In this document: piece by piece, positions 33,925-42,358 of the stretch
Numbering within the stretch: position 1 is the first letter of the stretch
Layout: each line of letters begins with the position of its first letter
Source: Gammaproteobacteria bacterium
Lineage (GTDB): Bacteria > Pseudomonadota > Gammaproteobacteria > UBA4575
Length of the DNA stretch: 45,545 nt
Direction of reading: 5' to 3'
NCBI GenBank assembly: GCA_026706595.1
Contig: JAPOYL010000006.1
Span: forward strand, 1-45,545
The notes under the pieces: model-generated
The model's input: the letters and a program-made list of their open reading frames with translations, nothing else
What the model was told of the DNA's origin: nothing
The model's database searches: none
Translations under genes and position numbers: made by a program

Positions 33925-36462
33925 ATGAAATCCAACGCATTGCCCACCCCGGCATCGATAATGCTGGGACTCAGCCTGATGGTGTTGACCATCATTTTGC
34001 CTGTCACACAAACCGCCTCGGCCCAAATGCACGAAGCCTGTCCCCAGACACCGGGGGTGACCCCGATCGCGGACCCGCAGGTGACCGCACAGCAGGTACA
34101 GGCCGGCACTGCCAGCCTGATGGACTTCGCACGGGAGGCAAGCGGGCAGTTCAAGCAAGTGTCCCAGCAAAGCGTCTCGCAAGCCTACTATTTCGCATGC
34201 CTGATTCGACAGGACGGGGGCCCCTGGCAATCCGGTTCGACCTACCTGGTGCAACTCACGCTCGACGGCCGGATATTCGTGCACACCCGGGACATGACAC
34301 TGTCGGGCAGGCGTCTCAACCGGGCGATCCTTGCAGAAATCCTGACATCACTTGACGTCGACCCTGCCGATCTGACCAACCCGCAGGCCGTCCTTCGCAC
34401 CCTGCTGGACGAACCGCATGCCGAGTTTGATGCGACCGCTCCGGTCGGTCAGCGACCGGGCATCCCGGGGGCCAAGGGCTATGCCAGCGTCTACAAGACT
34501 GCGCGCCGTCCGGACCCGATCATCCTGCTGGCAGGATTCGATCTTCGCCGTGCGCACACGGAACAGGAACAGATCGATTACGGCGACCCGGCCGTGACGG
34601 CCGCTGACGTGGTGGATCGCGAAAGCCTGAAGGAATTTGTTTTTGAAGCAGCCACGTACTTTGGTGAAGCGCGCAGGGCCGAAGGCCGGGTTGGCGTCTC
34701 CAAGGCCAAGATCGCCATGCGTGACCCGAACGGGCCATGGCGACACGGCTCCGTGTACCTCTATGTGCTGGATCTTACAACCAACATCATCCTGATCCAC
34801 GGCGCATTTCCGGACCGTTATGAACTGCGCCCGCTGGTTCCGACCGTGCGCGATGCGGTCACCGGCGAGCTCGTTCTGCCGCAGGTGCTTGCGGCGGCAG
34901 CCAGCAGCCCGGAAGGCGGCTTCGTGGAGTACTACTTCGATGACCCCTCGGATGCCAGCGACAGTGCGGACATTCCCAAGGTGGGTTACGCGCGCCAGTT
35001 CGAGTTCCAACCGACAGGCATGGGTCCGCCAAGCCGGATCGTGATCGGCTCGGGGTTCTACCTGAGCGACCCCGGGGTCGTGGCGGCACGCCAGAACCTC
35101 GCCATCGAGGACGTGCTGCCGCAGGTCATGCGGGCGATGACGGCGAGCACCGTGGATGCAGTGTCCAGTCGTATCGAGCAGGCGCATTCCGGAACCCCAC
35201 CTGCACAAGGCTACAGCCTCGCCGGGGCCTCCTCACTCTACGATGCCCTGATGAACAACGGAAGATCCCTGGGTGCGGGCAGCTTCAACCCGGCCCACAT
35301 GCTGGCAAACTCGTCCTTCGTGCTGCCGCTTGCTGGAGCAGGCGGGGGCACCAGCCAGTCCACGTTGTGGGGCACCGGAGGGTACCGGGACTTCGATGGC
35401 GGTGACAGCGACTCGCTTCGCTACGATGGTGATGTGATCAGTGCCAACCTCGGCTGGGATACCCGTCTCAGTACGGACCTGCTCGCCGGGGTCTCGCTGC
35501 AATGGGCTCAGGGTTCGGTGGATTACACGGATTCCAGCAACGTCGATGGCAAGTCCAAGACCACCCTGACGAGCATCAACCCCTACGTCGGCTGGCAGGG
35601 AGCAGGAGACCTGACCCTGTGGGCTACGGCAGGCTACGGCTGGGGAGAAATCGAGATCAACGACTCGGCCGTGGACGAGGAGGACAGCGACCTGACCCAG
35701 CAGATGGTGGCCGCCGGGGTCAGTGGACCCCTGATGGCCAGCGCAGACGGCAGCATGAGCCTGCGTCTAAAGGCCGAGACCGCGTTCACCTGGGCCGATG
35801 TCGACGGCTCCGGGACTCTCGAGAGCATGGATCTCAATGCCAACCGCCAGCGCCTGCTGATCGAGGGCAGCCATGTCAAACAGCTGGCCTCGGGAGCGAC
35901 CTTTACGCCCGCACTTGAGCTTGGCGTGCGCCGTGACGGCGGCGACGGCGATACCGGCTCGAGCATCGAGACCGGTGCCTCCATGCGTTACTTCAATCCG
36001 GAGTCCGGGCTGACCGTGGAAGGCCGTGCCCATACCCTGCTCAACCACAGTGACGATTACGACGAGTGGGGCCTCAGCGCACTGGTGCGGCTTGACCCCG
36101 GCACCTCGGGGCTGGGACTGGCCCTCAGTATCCGCCCGGTCATTGGTCCAACGACCGCTGGCGCCCAGCAACTGTGGAAGTCCAACGTAGCCGAGGCACT
36201 GGAGTCTACCCGCGCGGCGAGGGAGCACCTGAATACCCGCATCGCCTACGGCATGGTAGCCAACGGATGGAACGGCCTGCAGGGCGTGCTCACCCCCTAC
36301 ACCGACCTGTCAGTGGATGGCGAGGGGGGCAGGCGCCTGAGTCTTGGCGGAAGCTTTGACGTCGGCACCGCGCTGAGGATGAGCCTGGAAGGCGTACACG
36401 ATCGCCCGGTGATCGGTGCCGTCAGCCACAGCGTCATGCTGCAGGGCACCCTGAGCTGGTAG
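33925..36462 (+). CDS. Autotransporter with two Cache-like sensory domains as passenger
   Basis: ATG 33925 (GGGAG upstream) gives 845 residues with a signal peptide cut near TASAQ. Passenger domain 1 (about 52-207) and domain 2 (221-380) both follow the single-Cache-2 pattern: GPW-x-SG-STYL-VQL-x-LDGRIFVH, or GPWRHGSVYLYVLDLTTNI, then GYASVYKTARRPDP or GYARQFEFQPTG, and finally a strand such as IVIGSGFYLSD. The third part (about 470-845) is an autotransporter barrel: SFVLPLAGAGGG, GGYRDFDGG, ANLGWDTRLSTDLLAGVSLQW and final HSVMLQGTLSW. Cache domains normally sit in the periplasmic part of chemoreceptors and kinases, where they bind small ligands. Displaying them on an outer-membrane autotransporter is unusual. 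A surface ligand-capture or signalling role is inference. Confidence 0.85.
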   Translation: MKSNALPTPASIMLGLSLMVLTIILPVTQTASAQMHEACPQTPGVTPIADPQVTAQQVQAGTASLMDFAREASGQFKQVSQQSVSQAYYFACLIRQDGGPWQSGSTYLVQLTLDGRIFVHTRDMTLSGRRLNRAILAEILTSLDVDPADLTNPQAVLRTLLDEPHAEFDATAPVGQRPGIPGAKGYASVYKTARRPDPIILLAGFDLRRAHTEQEQIDYGDPAVTAADVVDRESLKEFVFEAATYFGEARRAEGRVGVSKAKIAMRDPNGPWRHGSVYLYVLDLTTNIILIHGAFPDRYELRPLVPTVRDAVTGELVLPQVLAAAASSPEGGFVEYYFDDPSDASDSADIPKVGYARQFEFQPTGMGPPSRIVIGSGFYLSDPGVVAARQNLAIEDVLPQVMRAMTASTVDAVSSRIEQAHSGTPPAQGYSLAGASSLYDALMNNGRSLGAGSFNPAHMLANSSFVLPLAGAGGGTSQSTLWGTGGYRDFDGGDSDSLRYDGDVISANLGWDTRLSTDLLAGVSLQWAQGSVDYTDSSNVDGKSKTTLTSINPYVGWQGAGDLTLWATAGYGWGEIEINDSAVDEEDSDLTQQMVAAGVSGPLMASADGSMSLRLKAETAFTWADVDGSGTLESMDLNANRQRLLIEGSHVKQLASGATFTPALELGVRRDGGDGDTGSSIETGASMRYFNPESGLTVEGRAHTLLNHSDDYDEWGLSALVRLDPGTSGLGLALSIRPVIGPTTAGAQQLWKSNVAEALESTRAAREHLNTRIAYGMVANGWNGLQGVLTPYTDLSVDGEGGRRLSLGGSFDVGTALRMSLEGVHDRPVIGAVSHSVMLQGTLSW

Positions 36463-36550
36463 TCATACAGAGAGCCAAACCTTCTGGTCCGGTTCGGCAT
36501 GCGGTGAATCGCCCGCGGCCGGACCGGTGCCTGAAACCGGGGCTTGGCAT

Positions 36551-37873
36551 TCAATGCTGCGATGTGCAGTCCGGCCACGTCGGAGCACGCATCAATGCAG
36601 TCTCACCCCTGGCCTTTTTCTGTTCCACGGTCGGCACGATCGTCTGGCGATGCCCGTAGGGCTTCCAGGCCGGTGCGATCACGTTCGGCATGTCCGAGCG
36701 GTGCAACAGGCTCGCGCGCATCAGGGTGAACTCCCCGTAGTGGTCATTGATCGCATCCATGACCTGGTTCAGCCGATCCAGAGGGTCCGTCTCCTCCGTA
36801 AATAGTTCCTGCTGGCCCTTCGCCGGGCGCGGGTCCAGGGCGGATACCTGCACCTGGAACACCCCTTCGCCCTGCCAATAGTTGCGCAGCATCTGCTTGC
36901 ATAGCTCAATGATCGCCCGGCTGTCATTGGTCGGCAGCCTCGTCCTGAAATGATGGCTGCCGATCCAGCCGTTCCGCGTGCGAAGCCCGACCAGGTACCG
37001 CTGTGCCACTAGGGCGTGCTGGCGCATCCGCGCACCCAGCTTCTCGGCCATGTGTATCAGGTACATGCGGATGACATCACGCTCGGTGGTATCGGGCGGC
37101 ATGATCTTGCCGTGCCCCAGGCTCTTGGGGGCGGCGATCCGGGTCTCCACCGGGGCGGAGTCCTCGCCGCGGCACATCTGCCAGATGCGCCGGCCCGGGT
37201 TGCCGAAACGCTTGCCCAGCACGCTGATTGGCAGGTTTGCCACCTGCCCGCAGGTCAGTGCCCCGCGCTGCGCCAAAAACGAGGCGATGCCCCGGTTGAT
37301 CCCGCACAGCTCGGTAACCGGTACGTCCTTGAGGCGCTCGCGGGCCTCCCAGGGCGGGATGATGGCCAAACCGTTCGGTTTTTTGCGCTTGGCGGCATAC
37401 TTGGCGGTGGTCTTGTCGCCGCTGATGCCCACGGTGCAGCCCAGCCCCGAGACCGCACGCACCTGCGCCTTGATCATCTGTCCCATGACCTCGGGGGGCC
37501 TGTTCCAGTACTCCTGGCAGCGGGTGAGATCGAGGAACGCTTCATCGACGGAAAAAACCTCGACGTCCGGAGTGAGATTTTGCAAGGCCATCATAATCTG
37601 GGTGGAGACCTCAGCGTAGCGCTCGGGGTGCGCCGGGACCCGGATGATTTCCGGGCACAGGGCCTTGGCCTTTTTCAGGCGTGTGCCGATGCCGATGCCA
37701 TAGGCCCTGGCTTCATACGAGCAGGTGATGAGGCAGGTGCCGGTCAGGCCGTTGGTGATACCGATCGGGCGGCCCCGGTATTCGGGGTGATCGCGCTGCT
37801 CAATGGAGGCGAAAAAGGCATCCATGTCGACGAAGGCGATCAGGCGGGGCCAGTGTTTTGCGCTGTCCGACAT
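36551..37873 (-). CDS. Y-family DNA polymerase (DinB/Pol IV-like), second copy
   Basis: A 440-residue protein from ATG 37873; ATG 37885 is also possible. Catalytic motifs are IAFVDMDAFFASIEQ and FSVDEAFLDLT, with GCTVGISGDKTTAKYAAKRKKPNG in the palm/thumb and INRGIASFLAQRGALTCGQVANLP for the HhH region. It is not a recent duplicate of the polymerase at 24711-26000: it lacks the zinc ribbon and differs in length and loops. It more closely resembles polymerases carried on plasmids and mobile regions. The gene is divergent from a lone HigA antitoxin gene, and a relic of a related C-terminus lies at 41195-41279. Confidence 0.93.
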   Translation of the reverse strand: MSDSAKHWPRLIAFVDMDAFFASIEQRDHPEYRGRPIGITNGLTGTCLITCSYEARAYGIGIGTRLKKAKALCPEIIRVPAHPERYAEVSTQIMMALQNLTPDVEVFSVDEAFLDLTRCQEYWNRPPEVMGQMIKAQVRAVSGLGCTVGISGDKTTAKYAAKRKKPNGLAIIPPWEARERLKDVPVTELCGINRGIASFLAQRGALTCGQVANLPISVLGKRFGNPGRRIWQMCRGEDSAPVETRIAAPKSLGHGKIMPPDTTERDVIRMYLIHMAEKLGARMRQHALVAQRYLVGLRTRNGWIGSHHFRTRLPTNDSRAIIELCKQMLRNYWQGEGVFQVQVSALDPRPAKGQQELFTEETDPLDRLNQVMDAINDHYGEFTLMRASLLHRSDMPNVIAPAWKPYGHRQTIVPTVEQKKARGETALMRAPTWPDCTSQH

Positions 37874-38061
37874 AGGACCATTCATGCCGGGGATCTGGGC
37901 CGGAATCAAGAATAAAGCGAATCCCGGGTTGTTTTGGTTTTTCGGGTCAGGGTCGGACCAGCATGGCATGTGGATCAGTGATCAGTGCCGCATTTGTTTT
38001 ATCTGGCGACGGAGGAAGCCTGTCAGGTTAAAATCATCGGCCAGCACTAAGGAAAACTGAC

Positions 38062-38352
38062 ATGGCCAAGCTCAAGAATGTTCACCCAGGCGAGGTGCTG
38101 CTCAACGACTTCCTCAAGCCGCTGGGCATCAGCCAGAACAAGCTTGCGAACCGCATCTTCGTGCCGCCTTGCCGGCTCAACGAAATTGTTCTTGGTAAGC
38201 GCTCCATCACGGCAGACACTGCTCTGAGGCTGTCCCGCTATTTTGGCAACAGCGGCAAGTTCTGGATGGGACTGCAGGATGATTACGATCTGGAAGATTC
38301 CAGGAACAAAATTGCCAGCTCGCTTGAGAAAATCTCAAGCCATGTCGTGTAG
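38062..38352 (+). CDS. higA: HigA-family antitoxin, orphan
   Basis: A 96-residue protein starting MAKLKNVHPGEVLLNDFL with HTH sequence GISQNKLANRIFVPPCRLNEIVLGKRSITADTALRLSRYFG and the tail GKFWMGLQDDYDLED, as in HigA antitoxins. GGAAAACTGAC precedes the ATG. No higB frame is found immediately upstream (37874-38061), so it lacks its usual toxin neighbour. It may be a solitary regulator or the surviving half of a toxin-antitoxin pair. Confidence 0.92.
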   Translation: MAKLKNVHPGEVLLNDFLKPLGISQNKLANRIFVPPCRLNEIVLGKRSITADTALRLSRYFGNSGKFWMGLQDDYDLEDSRNKIASSLEKISSHVV

Positions 38353-38477
38353 AAAAAATTCCAAGGCGTATCGTGAAGTATCTAGACTTGCAAATTTTCT
38401 AGTTACCCACAAGTCAATTCAGGCCTTATCGAGCCAGTGTTTTGCGCAAGGGAGTAGCCTTTGGCAAGGAGTCAATT

Positions 38478-38549
38478 TTGAACAGTTATTTTGGGCTTGA
38501 TACGATTAAAGCGATCTATGTGGGTCGAGTTCCTCAAGAAATTGTCTAA
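38478..38549 (+). CDS. Possible 23-residue leader ORF
   Basis: A TTG at 38478 has AAGGAG six bases upstream and encodes MNSYFGLDTIKAIYVGRVPQEIV. Its TAA overlaps the ATG of the next small ORF (TAATG), a usual sign of translational coupling. Either this is a tiny coupled peptide or the two ORFs are pieces of one gene broken by a frameshift. Confidence 0.35.
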   Translation: MNSYFGLDTIKAIYVGRVPQEIV

Positions 38550-38749
38550 TGTCAAAGCGCTCAAAAATACACGCATCTGTAGGCCAGCAGTCTACTCGAT
38601 CTGTTGAAGGGAAGAGTCGTGCCTCAAAGAGATGCAGCGCTACAGGTCGGGATGTCTCGCCGAAGAAAGTGACTCGGACTTCCGAACGAATCATCAAGGA
38701 AATTTCCGTAAAGCGACGAAAAGCGATGCAGATATTGGCTATTCGCTAG
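38549..38749 (+). CDS. Small basic protein of unknown function
   Basis: A 66-residue, strongly basic, Ser/Lys/Arg-rich protein that starts MSKRSKIHASVGQQ and ends RTSERIIKEISVKRRKAMQILAIR. The C-terminal ~25 residues look like a conserved charged helix. No HTH, signal peptide or membrane segment is obvious. It is coupled to the 23-codon ORF before it and lies in AT-rich DNA between two antitoxin genes, so it may belong to a toxin-antitoxin-like or mobile cassette. Confidence 0.45.
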   Translation: MSKRSKIHASVGQQSTRSVEGKSRASKRCSATGRDVSPKKVTRTSERIIKEISVKRRKAMQILAIR

Positions 38750-38819
38750 ATGGGGCTATCGCATCACGTCGACTAACGCAGTCCACGGTCATGAAGCCAA
38801 TAACCCTAACTCACTCAAG

Positions 38820-39206
38820 CTAGACCTGCACTTGCGGAGGCTTGATCAGTGATTCTGCTGGGATGCCCAGTTCATGATGCAGCTTCCAAATCATCTTAAG
38901 CGTCAGGGAACGCTTGCGGTTCAGGATTTCGTACACCCGGTTACTTTTGCCGATCATCGGCTCAAGATCCTTGACTGTAAGGCCTTTTCTTTCCATTTCG
39001 AATTTGATGGCTTCCACAGGGTCCGGCATCTCCAGCGGATAGTGTTTACTTTCATAGGCTTCGACGAGTGTAGCCAAGACATCGAGTCTTTCCCCGTCCG
39101 GTGAATCCGGGGCAGCCAGCATCAGCTTCTCAATCTCCTTGAGTACCTTTTGGTAATCGGCATCGGTTTTAATGGGCTTGATGTCCACGGTTTCTACCTC
39201 CAGCAT
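38820..39206 (-). CDS. higA: HigA antitoxin (XRE family) of a complete higBA module
   Basis: A 128-residue antitoxin: MLEVETVDIKPIKTDADYQKVLKEIEKLM, an acidic middle (SPDGERLDVLATLVEAYESKHYPL), then the HTH with DPVEAIKFEMERKGLTVKDLEPMIGKSNRVYEILNRKRSLTLKMI. This is the HigA subtype that pairs with HigB toxins of the following gene's family. Its first base coincides with the last base of the toxin stop (39206), so the toxin is first and the antitoxin second. The HTH presumably binds the palindrome at 39518-39536. Confidence 0.94.
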   Translation of the reverse strand: MLEVETVDIKPIKTDADYQKVLKEIEKLMLAAPDSPDGERLDVLATLVEAYESKHYPLEMPDPVEAIKFEMERKGLTVKDLEPMIGKSNRVYEILNRKRSLTLKMIWKLHHELGIPAESLIKPPQVQV

Positions 39207-39508
39207 TAAATCGTCTGCGCATCAATTTTGTCATACTCGTCATGAGTACCTATGAAACGGATATAAATCACCTGATAGGCGTAATTGATCCATACGACCA
39301 ACCGGTACTTGTTACCGGCAATGTTAAAAACAACCCTGCCATCCTTCAGGATACTAGCATTTCCAAAATCCCGTTTTACGTCTGCAGGGGTTCTCCAGTC
39401 TGCTTTCAGTGCATATCGATACCAGGCCAGCACAGGGTCGGTTGCATCTGAATGTCGGGGATTCTTTTCCCAAAATGCCTTAAGCGCTGACAAGGCGATT
39501 ACTCTCAT
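39206..39508 (-). CDS. higB: HigB-family mRNA interferase toxin
   Basis: A 100-residue toxin from ATG 39508 (MRVIALSALKAFWEKNPRH). Conserved parts are YRYALKADWRTPADVKRDF, GRVVFNIAGNKYRLVVWINYAYQVIYIRFIGTHDEYDKID, which fit the HigB family with RelE-like fold that cuts mRNA on ribosomes. The alternative ATG at 39526 would lie inside the operator palindrome, which favours 39508. The gene is intact and followed directly by its antitoxin. Confidence 0.93.
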   Translation of the reverse strand: MRVIALSALKAFWEKNPRHSDATDPVLAWYRYALKADWRTPADVKRDFGNASILKDGRVVFNIAGNKYRLVVWINYAYQVIYIRFIGTHDEYDKIDAQTI

Positions 39509-39517
39509 ACCCAAGTA

Positions 39518-39536
39518 TAGTCCCAATATGGGACTA
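39518..39536. promoter_or_regulatory. Palindromic operator of higBA
   Basis: TAGTCCCA-ATA-TGGGACTA is a perfect inverted repeat with eight-base arms, positioned 10-28 bases before the higB start. Its position and symmetry are what an autoregulatory HigA dimer site should look like. Confidence 0.7.
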
Positions 39537-39724
39537 AAACAACCTATTTTCTAAGGTCAAAGAAACACTTGGGGTGCATTTCTTTGGGGGATTGATGCCA
39601 ATTCGAGCAATTCAAAATCTCGAAGGCTGATGGATCGCAAAAACTGTCGAGGTAGCCACATCTCAGCGACCCACTAAAGCGATGTAAAATCCATTGCTGT
39701 AGATAGTTTATAAGGAAAACAGTA

Positions 39725-41152
39725 ATGGAAGCTAAAAGAATGACCATGCCAGAACTTATGCGTGTAGCGGCAAACTCGGCTGAGATGTGTATGAAAGACC
39801 CTAGGTGCATAGTCAATTTTCATGGCCAAGGCATAGAACCGCAGAGTGATGGAAAATACGTTGTCAACCTCCCAGGAGCTCTTCTTATACAGGTATTTGG
39901 TCAAAACCGAGACAAAAGGTACATGACCCAAGGCAAACCGCTTTGGCAGGCTGTTCTACACGAAATGGGGAGAGGGAATGTCACCAAATCCTTAAAGCTT
40001 GCATTTGGCCAAGATAAAAAGATGGCCCCAAAGGAGCTAATCGAACAGCTTGAAACCCAATACCATGCCGTAGCACACGCTGTTGAAAATACATCCAGCC
40101 TGATCGCTTGGATCAAAACAAGTGCCGAGACACTGGAAAAGACGTCGGGGTCATATGCAGAAGTTTTAATAGATGTCACAGACGACAAATTTCGAGTTTC
40201 AGAAAAAGCTTATGTAAGTTCAAGGCCATTTTCGGAAGCCTGTCACGAGATTTTTGATCTGATAGATAGTGAAAAGGGGTTACAAACCAGAGAGGATTGG
40301 GGAAATATAGATTTTTTCGAGGTCAATGACACATTGCTCAGGGTAAGAAAGACTGCGGATCAACTAGTTAATGTTAAAAAAGACGAGATATCAAGACATG
40401 AAGCAGAAAATACAAAAGGCTCACTAGAAGAGGTACTGTCTATAGTAGCTAAAATGCAAAATTGGGACTTAACATCCGCGAATGCTGCGAATGAACGCTT
40501 AGAGTATATGGATGACCTCAAGCGAGCTGAGTTATTTCTGAGGCAGTCGCTACAGAGGTGGTTTCCATTATGGGCAAGTCTTCAGGTTGAAAAGCGGAGA
40601 GATGAGGCAGAGCAAACAGAACAAAGAGCCAGGCATGCAAAGGCAGAAGCAGCAGGTGAGGCTTCAAATGTAATTGGGCATGCATATGAAGAACAGGCAC
40701 GGTTGGATCAAAAAAGCCGATATAGCTGGACCATACTAGCCTTTCTTGCAGTTGCTGCAATTATTGGAATAAATATTAAGTTAATGGAAGGTTTTTATGC
40801 TGTTGGGGGCACTACATGGGGGGCAGAGCGTATTGATTCAATTATCACAAGATTGCTGTGTACGAGCGTCCTAGGAGGGATAGCGTATTGGGCAGGACGC
40901 ATTGCCACAATCAAGCTTGGCCATGAGACCGATCACTTGCACAAGGCAGTAATTGCGCGAACGCTTAGCGGCATGAAGGAGGGAATCGATACAATTAGAG
41001 CAAGAGAGCAACTAGGGCTTATGGCTAACGCAAGGCTACTAGGCCAAACCGGGCAGTTTCAAAACAGTCAAACAGGTCCGATAACAGGTGACCCGGGCCC
41101 ACATATCCGAGACGGTGTTGAAAAAGCGATAGAAGCAAACAGGGATTCATGA
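39725..41152 (+). CDS. Coiled-coil membrane protein of unknown function
   Basis: A 475-residue protein with AGGA eight bases before ATG 39725. The first ~100 residues look globular (FHGQGIEPQSDGKYVVNLPGALLIQVFG). Residues about 105-330 are mostly helical with coiled-coil character, ending in a Glu/Ala-rich stretch (DEAEQTEQRARHAKAEAAGEA). Two TM segments follow (about 335-358, YSWTILAFLAVAAIIGINI; and 380-400, RLLCTSVLGGIAYWAGRI), then a helical cytoplasmic tail containing GHETDHLHKAVIARTLSGMKEGIDT. It loosely resembles helical two-TM proteins known only by DUF names. Low GC content marks it as recently acquired, next to a toxin-antitoxin module, so a defence-related role is conceivable. Confidence 0.75.
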   Translation: MEAKRMTMPELMRVAANSAEMCMKDPRCIVNFHGQGIEPQSDGKYVVNLPGALLIQVFGQNRDKRYMTQGKPLWQAVLHEMGRGNVTKSLKLAFGQDKKMAPKELIEQLETQYHAVAHAVENTSSLIAWIKTSAETLEKTSGSYAEVLIDVTDDKFRVSEKAYVSSRPFSEACHEIFDLIDSEKGLQTREDWGNIDFFEVNDTLLRVRKTADQLVNVKKDEISRHEAENTKGSLEEVLSIVAKMQNWDLTSANAANERLEYMDDLKRAELFLRQSLQRWFPLWASLQVEKRRDEAEQTEQRARHAKAEAAGEASNVIGHAYEEQARLDQKSRYSWTILAFLAVAAIIGINIKLMEGFYAVGGTTWGAERIDSIITRLLCTSVLGGIAYWAGRIATIKLGHETDHLHKAVIARTLSGMKEGIDTIRAREQLGLMANARLLGQTGQFQNSQTGPITGDPGPHIRDGVEKAIEANRDS

Positions 41153-41194
41153 CGTAATGTAACGGATAGCGATCTCTTCATTAAAAAACATTTG

Positions 41195-41279
41195 CTCAAC
41201 TCTCCCCCCTCACCTTGATCTGCTCAATCGTTAGCACAATTGTCTGACCGAACCCATACGGCTTCAAGCTAGGGTAGTC
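41195..41279 (-). pseudogene. C-terminal fragment of a Y-family DNA polymerase gene
   Basis: On the minus strand, 27 codons encode DYPSLKPYGFGQTIVLTIEQIKVRGES and a stop. This lines up with the tail of the polymerase at 36551-37873 (APAWKPYGHRQTIVPTVEQKKARGET). A TAA lies just upstream in frame and no other part of the gene is present, so this is a relic. Confidence 0.75.
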
Positions 41280-41301
41280 ACATTATGGAGAGATAAGACG
41301 A

Positions 41302-42021
41302 GTGAACTTACTACGCCTAATGCTGTCAAGTGCGATATTCCTGTTCTTGATGAATAACGTAGTAATGGGGTCAGAAGAATATGATCATGGTAGGTCCGAT
41401 AGCGGCACCGAAGACATTTTGGACGTGAAAACTGACGCAGAACTGCATTCTATTCTGAGTGAAGTAAGGCAAATCTTGCCGCCAAGCGACTGTGGTGACT
41501 GGGATGAAGACGAAGCCAGAGTAGTCGGGGTATTTAGTTTAGGGAGCAACAAAGAACTATGGATAGGGAAAGAATATTCTAATGCTGATGGACTCGGCGT
41601 AAAGGGCTTACAGAAAACGTATGAGATAGAGAGTCTTTCTGTAAGCGGATCACCACTACTAGGAGTCATAAAGATCAGATTGCCAACTCCTAAGATGGAT
41701 GTAGAGCGAGCCTGTTTTAGAAAACTTAAAGGGCTACAAGTAAGAATAATAAATGCTGACGAACAGGAAATTTTTCAAAACAACAATTGGAAAATGACGA
41801 TTACCAAAATCAAATTTGGCGTACTAGTCAAGCCCCAAGGATTGATGAAAAAGAAGGAGCCGACTGGTGAATCACAAGTAATTTTAACAACTTCGGAGGG
41901 GCTGATAGGCATGGCAATCAGAAAAAGTGTCGAGCATCTTTGGGCATTGCCGGGAAGTTTAGGGTTGATGGTGTTATGGACCATAGGAGGCTGGGTTCTG
42001 CGGAGGACGCCAAAAAAGTAA
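41302..42021 (+). CDS. Exported membrane-anchored protein of unknown function
   Basis: A 239-residue protein from a GTG start with GGAGAG nine bases upstream. The N-terminus is a signal peptide (LMLSSAIFLFLMNNVVMG). The central part has two cysteines (SDCGDWDEDEARV; ERACFRKLKG) and beta-rich stretches such as ARVVGVFSLGSNKELWIG. A C-terminal TM segment (WALPGSLGLMVLWTIGGWVL) ends in basic residues RRTPKK. It would therefore face the periplasm, tethered to the inner membrane. I do not recognise the family. It follows the coiled-coil membrane gene by 150 bases, with similar low GC content, and may act with it. Confidence 0.7.
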   Translation: MNLLRLMLSSAIFLFLMNNVVMGSEEYDHGRSDSGTEDILDVKTDAELHSILSEVRQILPPSDCGDWDEDEARVVGVFSLGSNKELWIGKEYSNADGLGVKGLQKTYEIESLSVSGSPLLGVIKIRLPTPKMDVERACFRKLKGLQVRIINADEQEIFQNNNWKMTITKIKFGVLVKPQGLMKKKEPTGESQVILTTSEGLIGMAIRKSVEHLWALPGSLGLMVLWTIGGWVLRRTPKK

Positions 42022-42117
42022 TATGTGAATCCCACCTTCGAACCAGAAGGGACATAGAATGCTCTCTATACCAACCCTATTGAGATTAAAAGGTGCCTAC
42101 ATCTGGATTGAGGGAAA

Positions 42118-42352
42118 GCTAGCATCCTTTGCAATAGATTTGACATACAGGTCGCGTTGCGGATACGGGATCTGCACGCCATGCTCATGGAAAAGATCCT
42201 ACACACCCAGCGAGACTTAGTTTTTCACATTTGTACAGTCATTGATCAGCCCCATGTTCTCAATGTTGCTGACTACCATCGCATCGGCCAGAGCGTTGCC
42301 AATCGCCACACTAAAAAACCCGCAACTTCCGGTCACGAGAATATTCAATTTG
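42118..42352 (-). pseudogene. Decayed 3' fragment of an mscS-type gene
   Basis: On the minus strand, 42118-42249 encodes NDCTNVKN-stop-VSLGV-stop-DLFHEHGVQIPYPQRDLYVKSIAKD. This matches the C-terminus of the intact MscS at 43242-44564 (MNGCANVKNEVLLGVWDLFHEHGVQIPYPQRDLHVKSIAKD) except for two internal stops. The stretch before it (to about 42352) stays open and reads LNILVTGSCGFFSVAIG; only ILVTG resembles the MscS part CLVTGFGD, so that extension is uncertain. The fragment abuts the stop of the sterol-desaturase gene. Confidence 0.8.
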
Positions 42353-42358
42353 TTTGGG

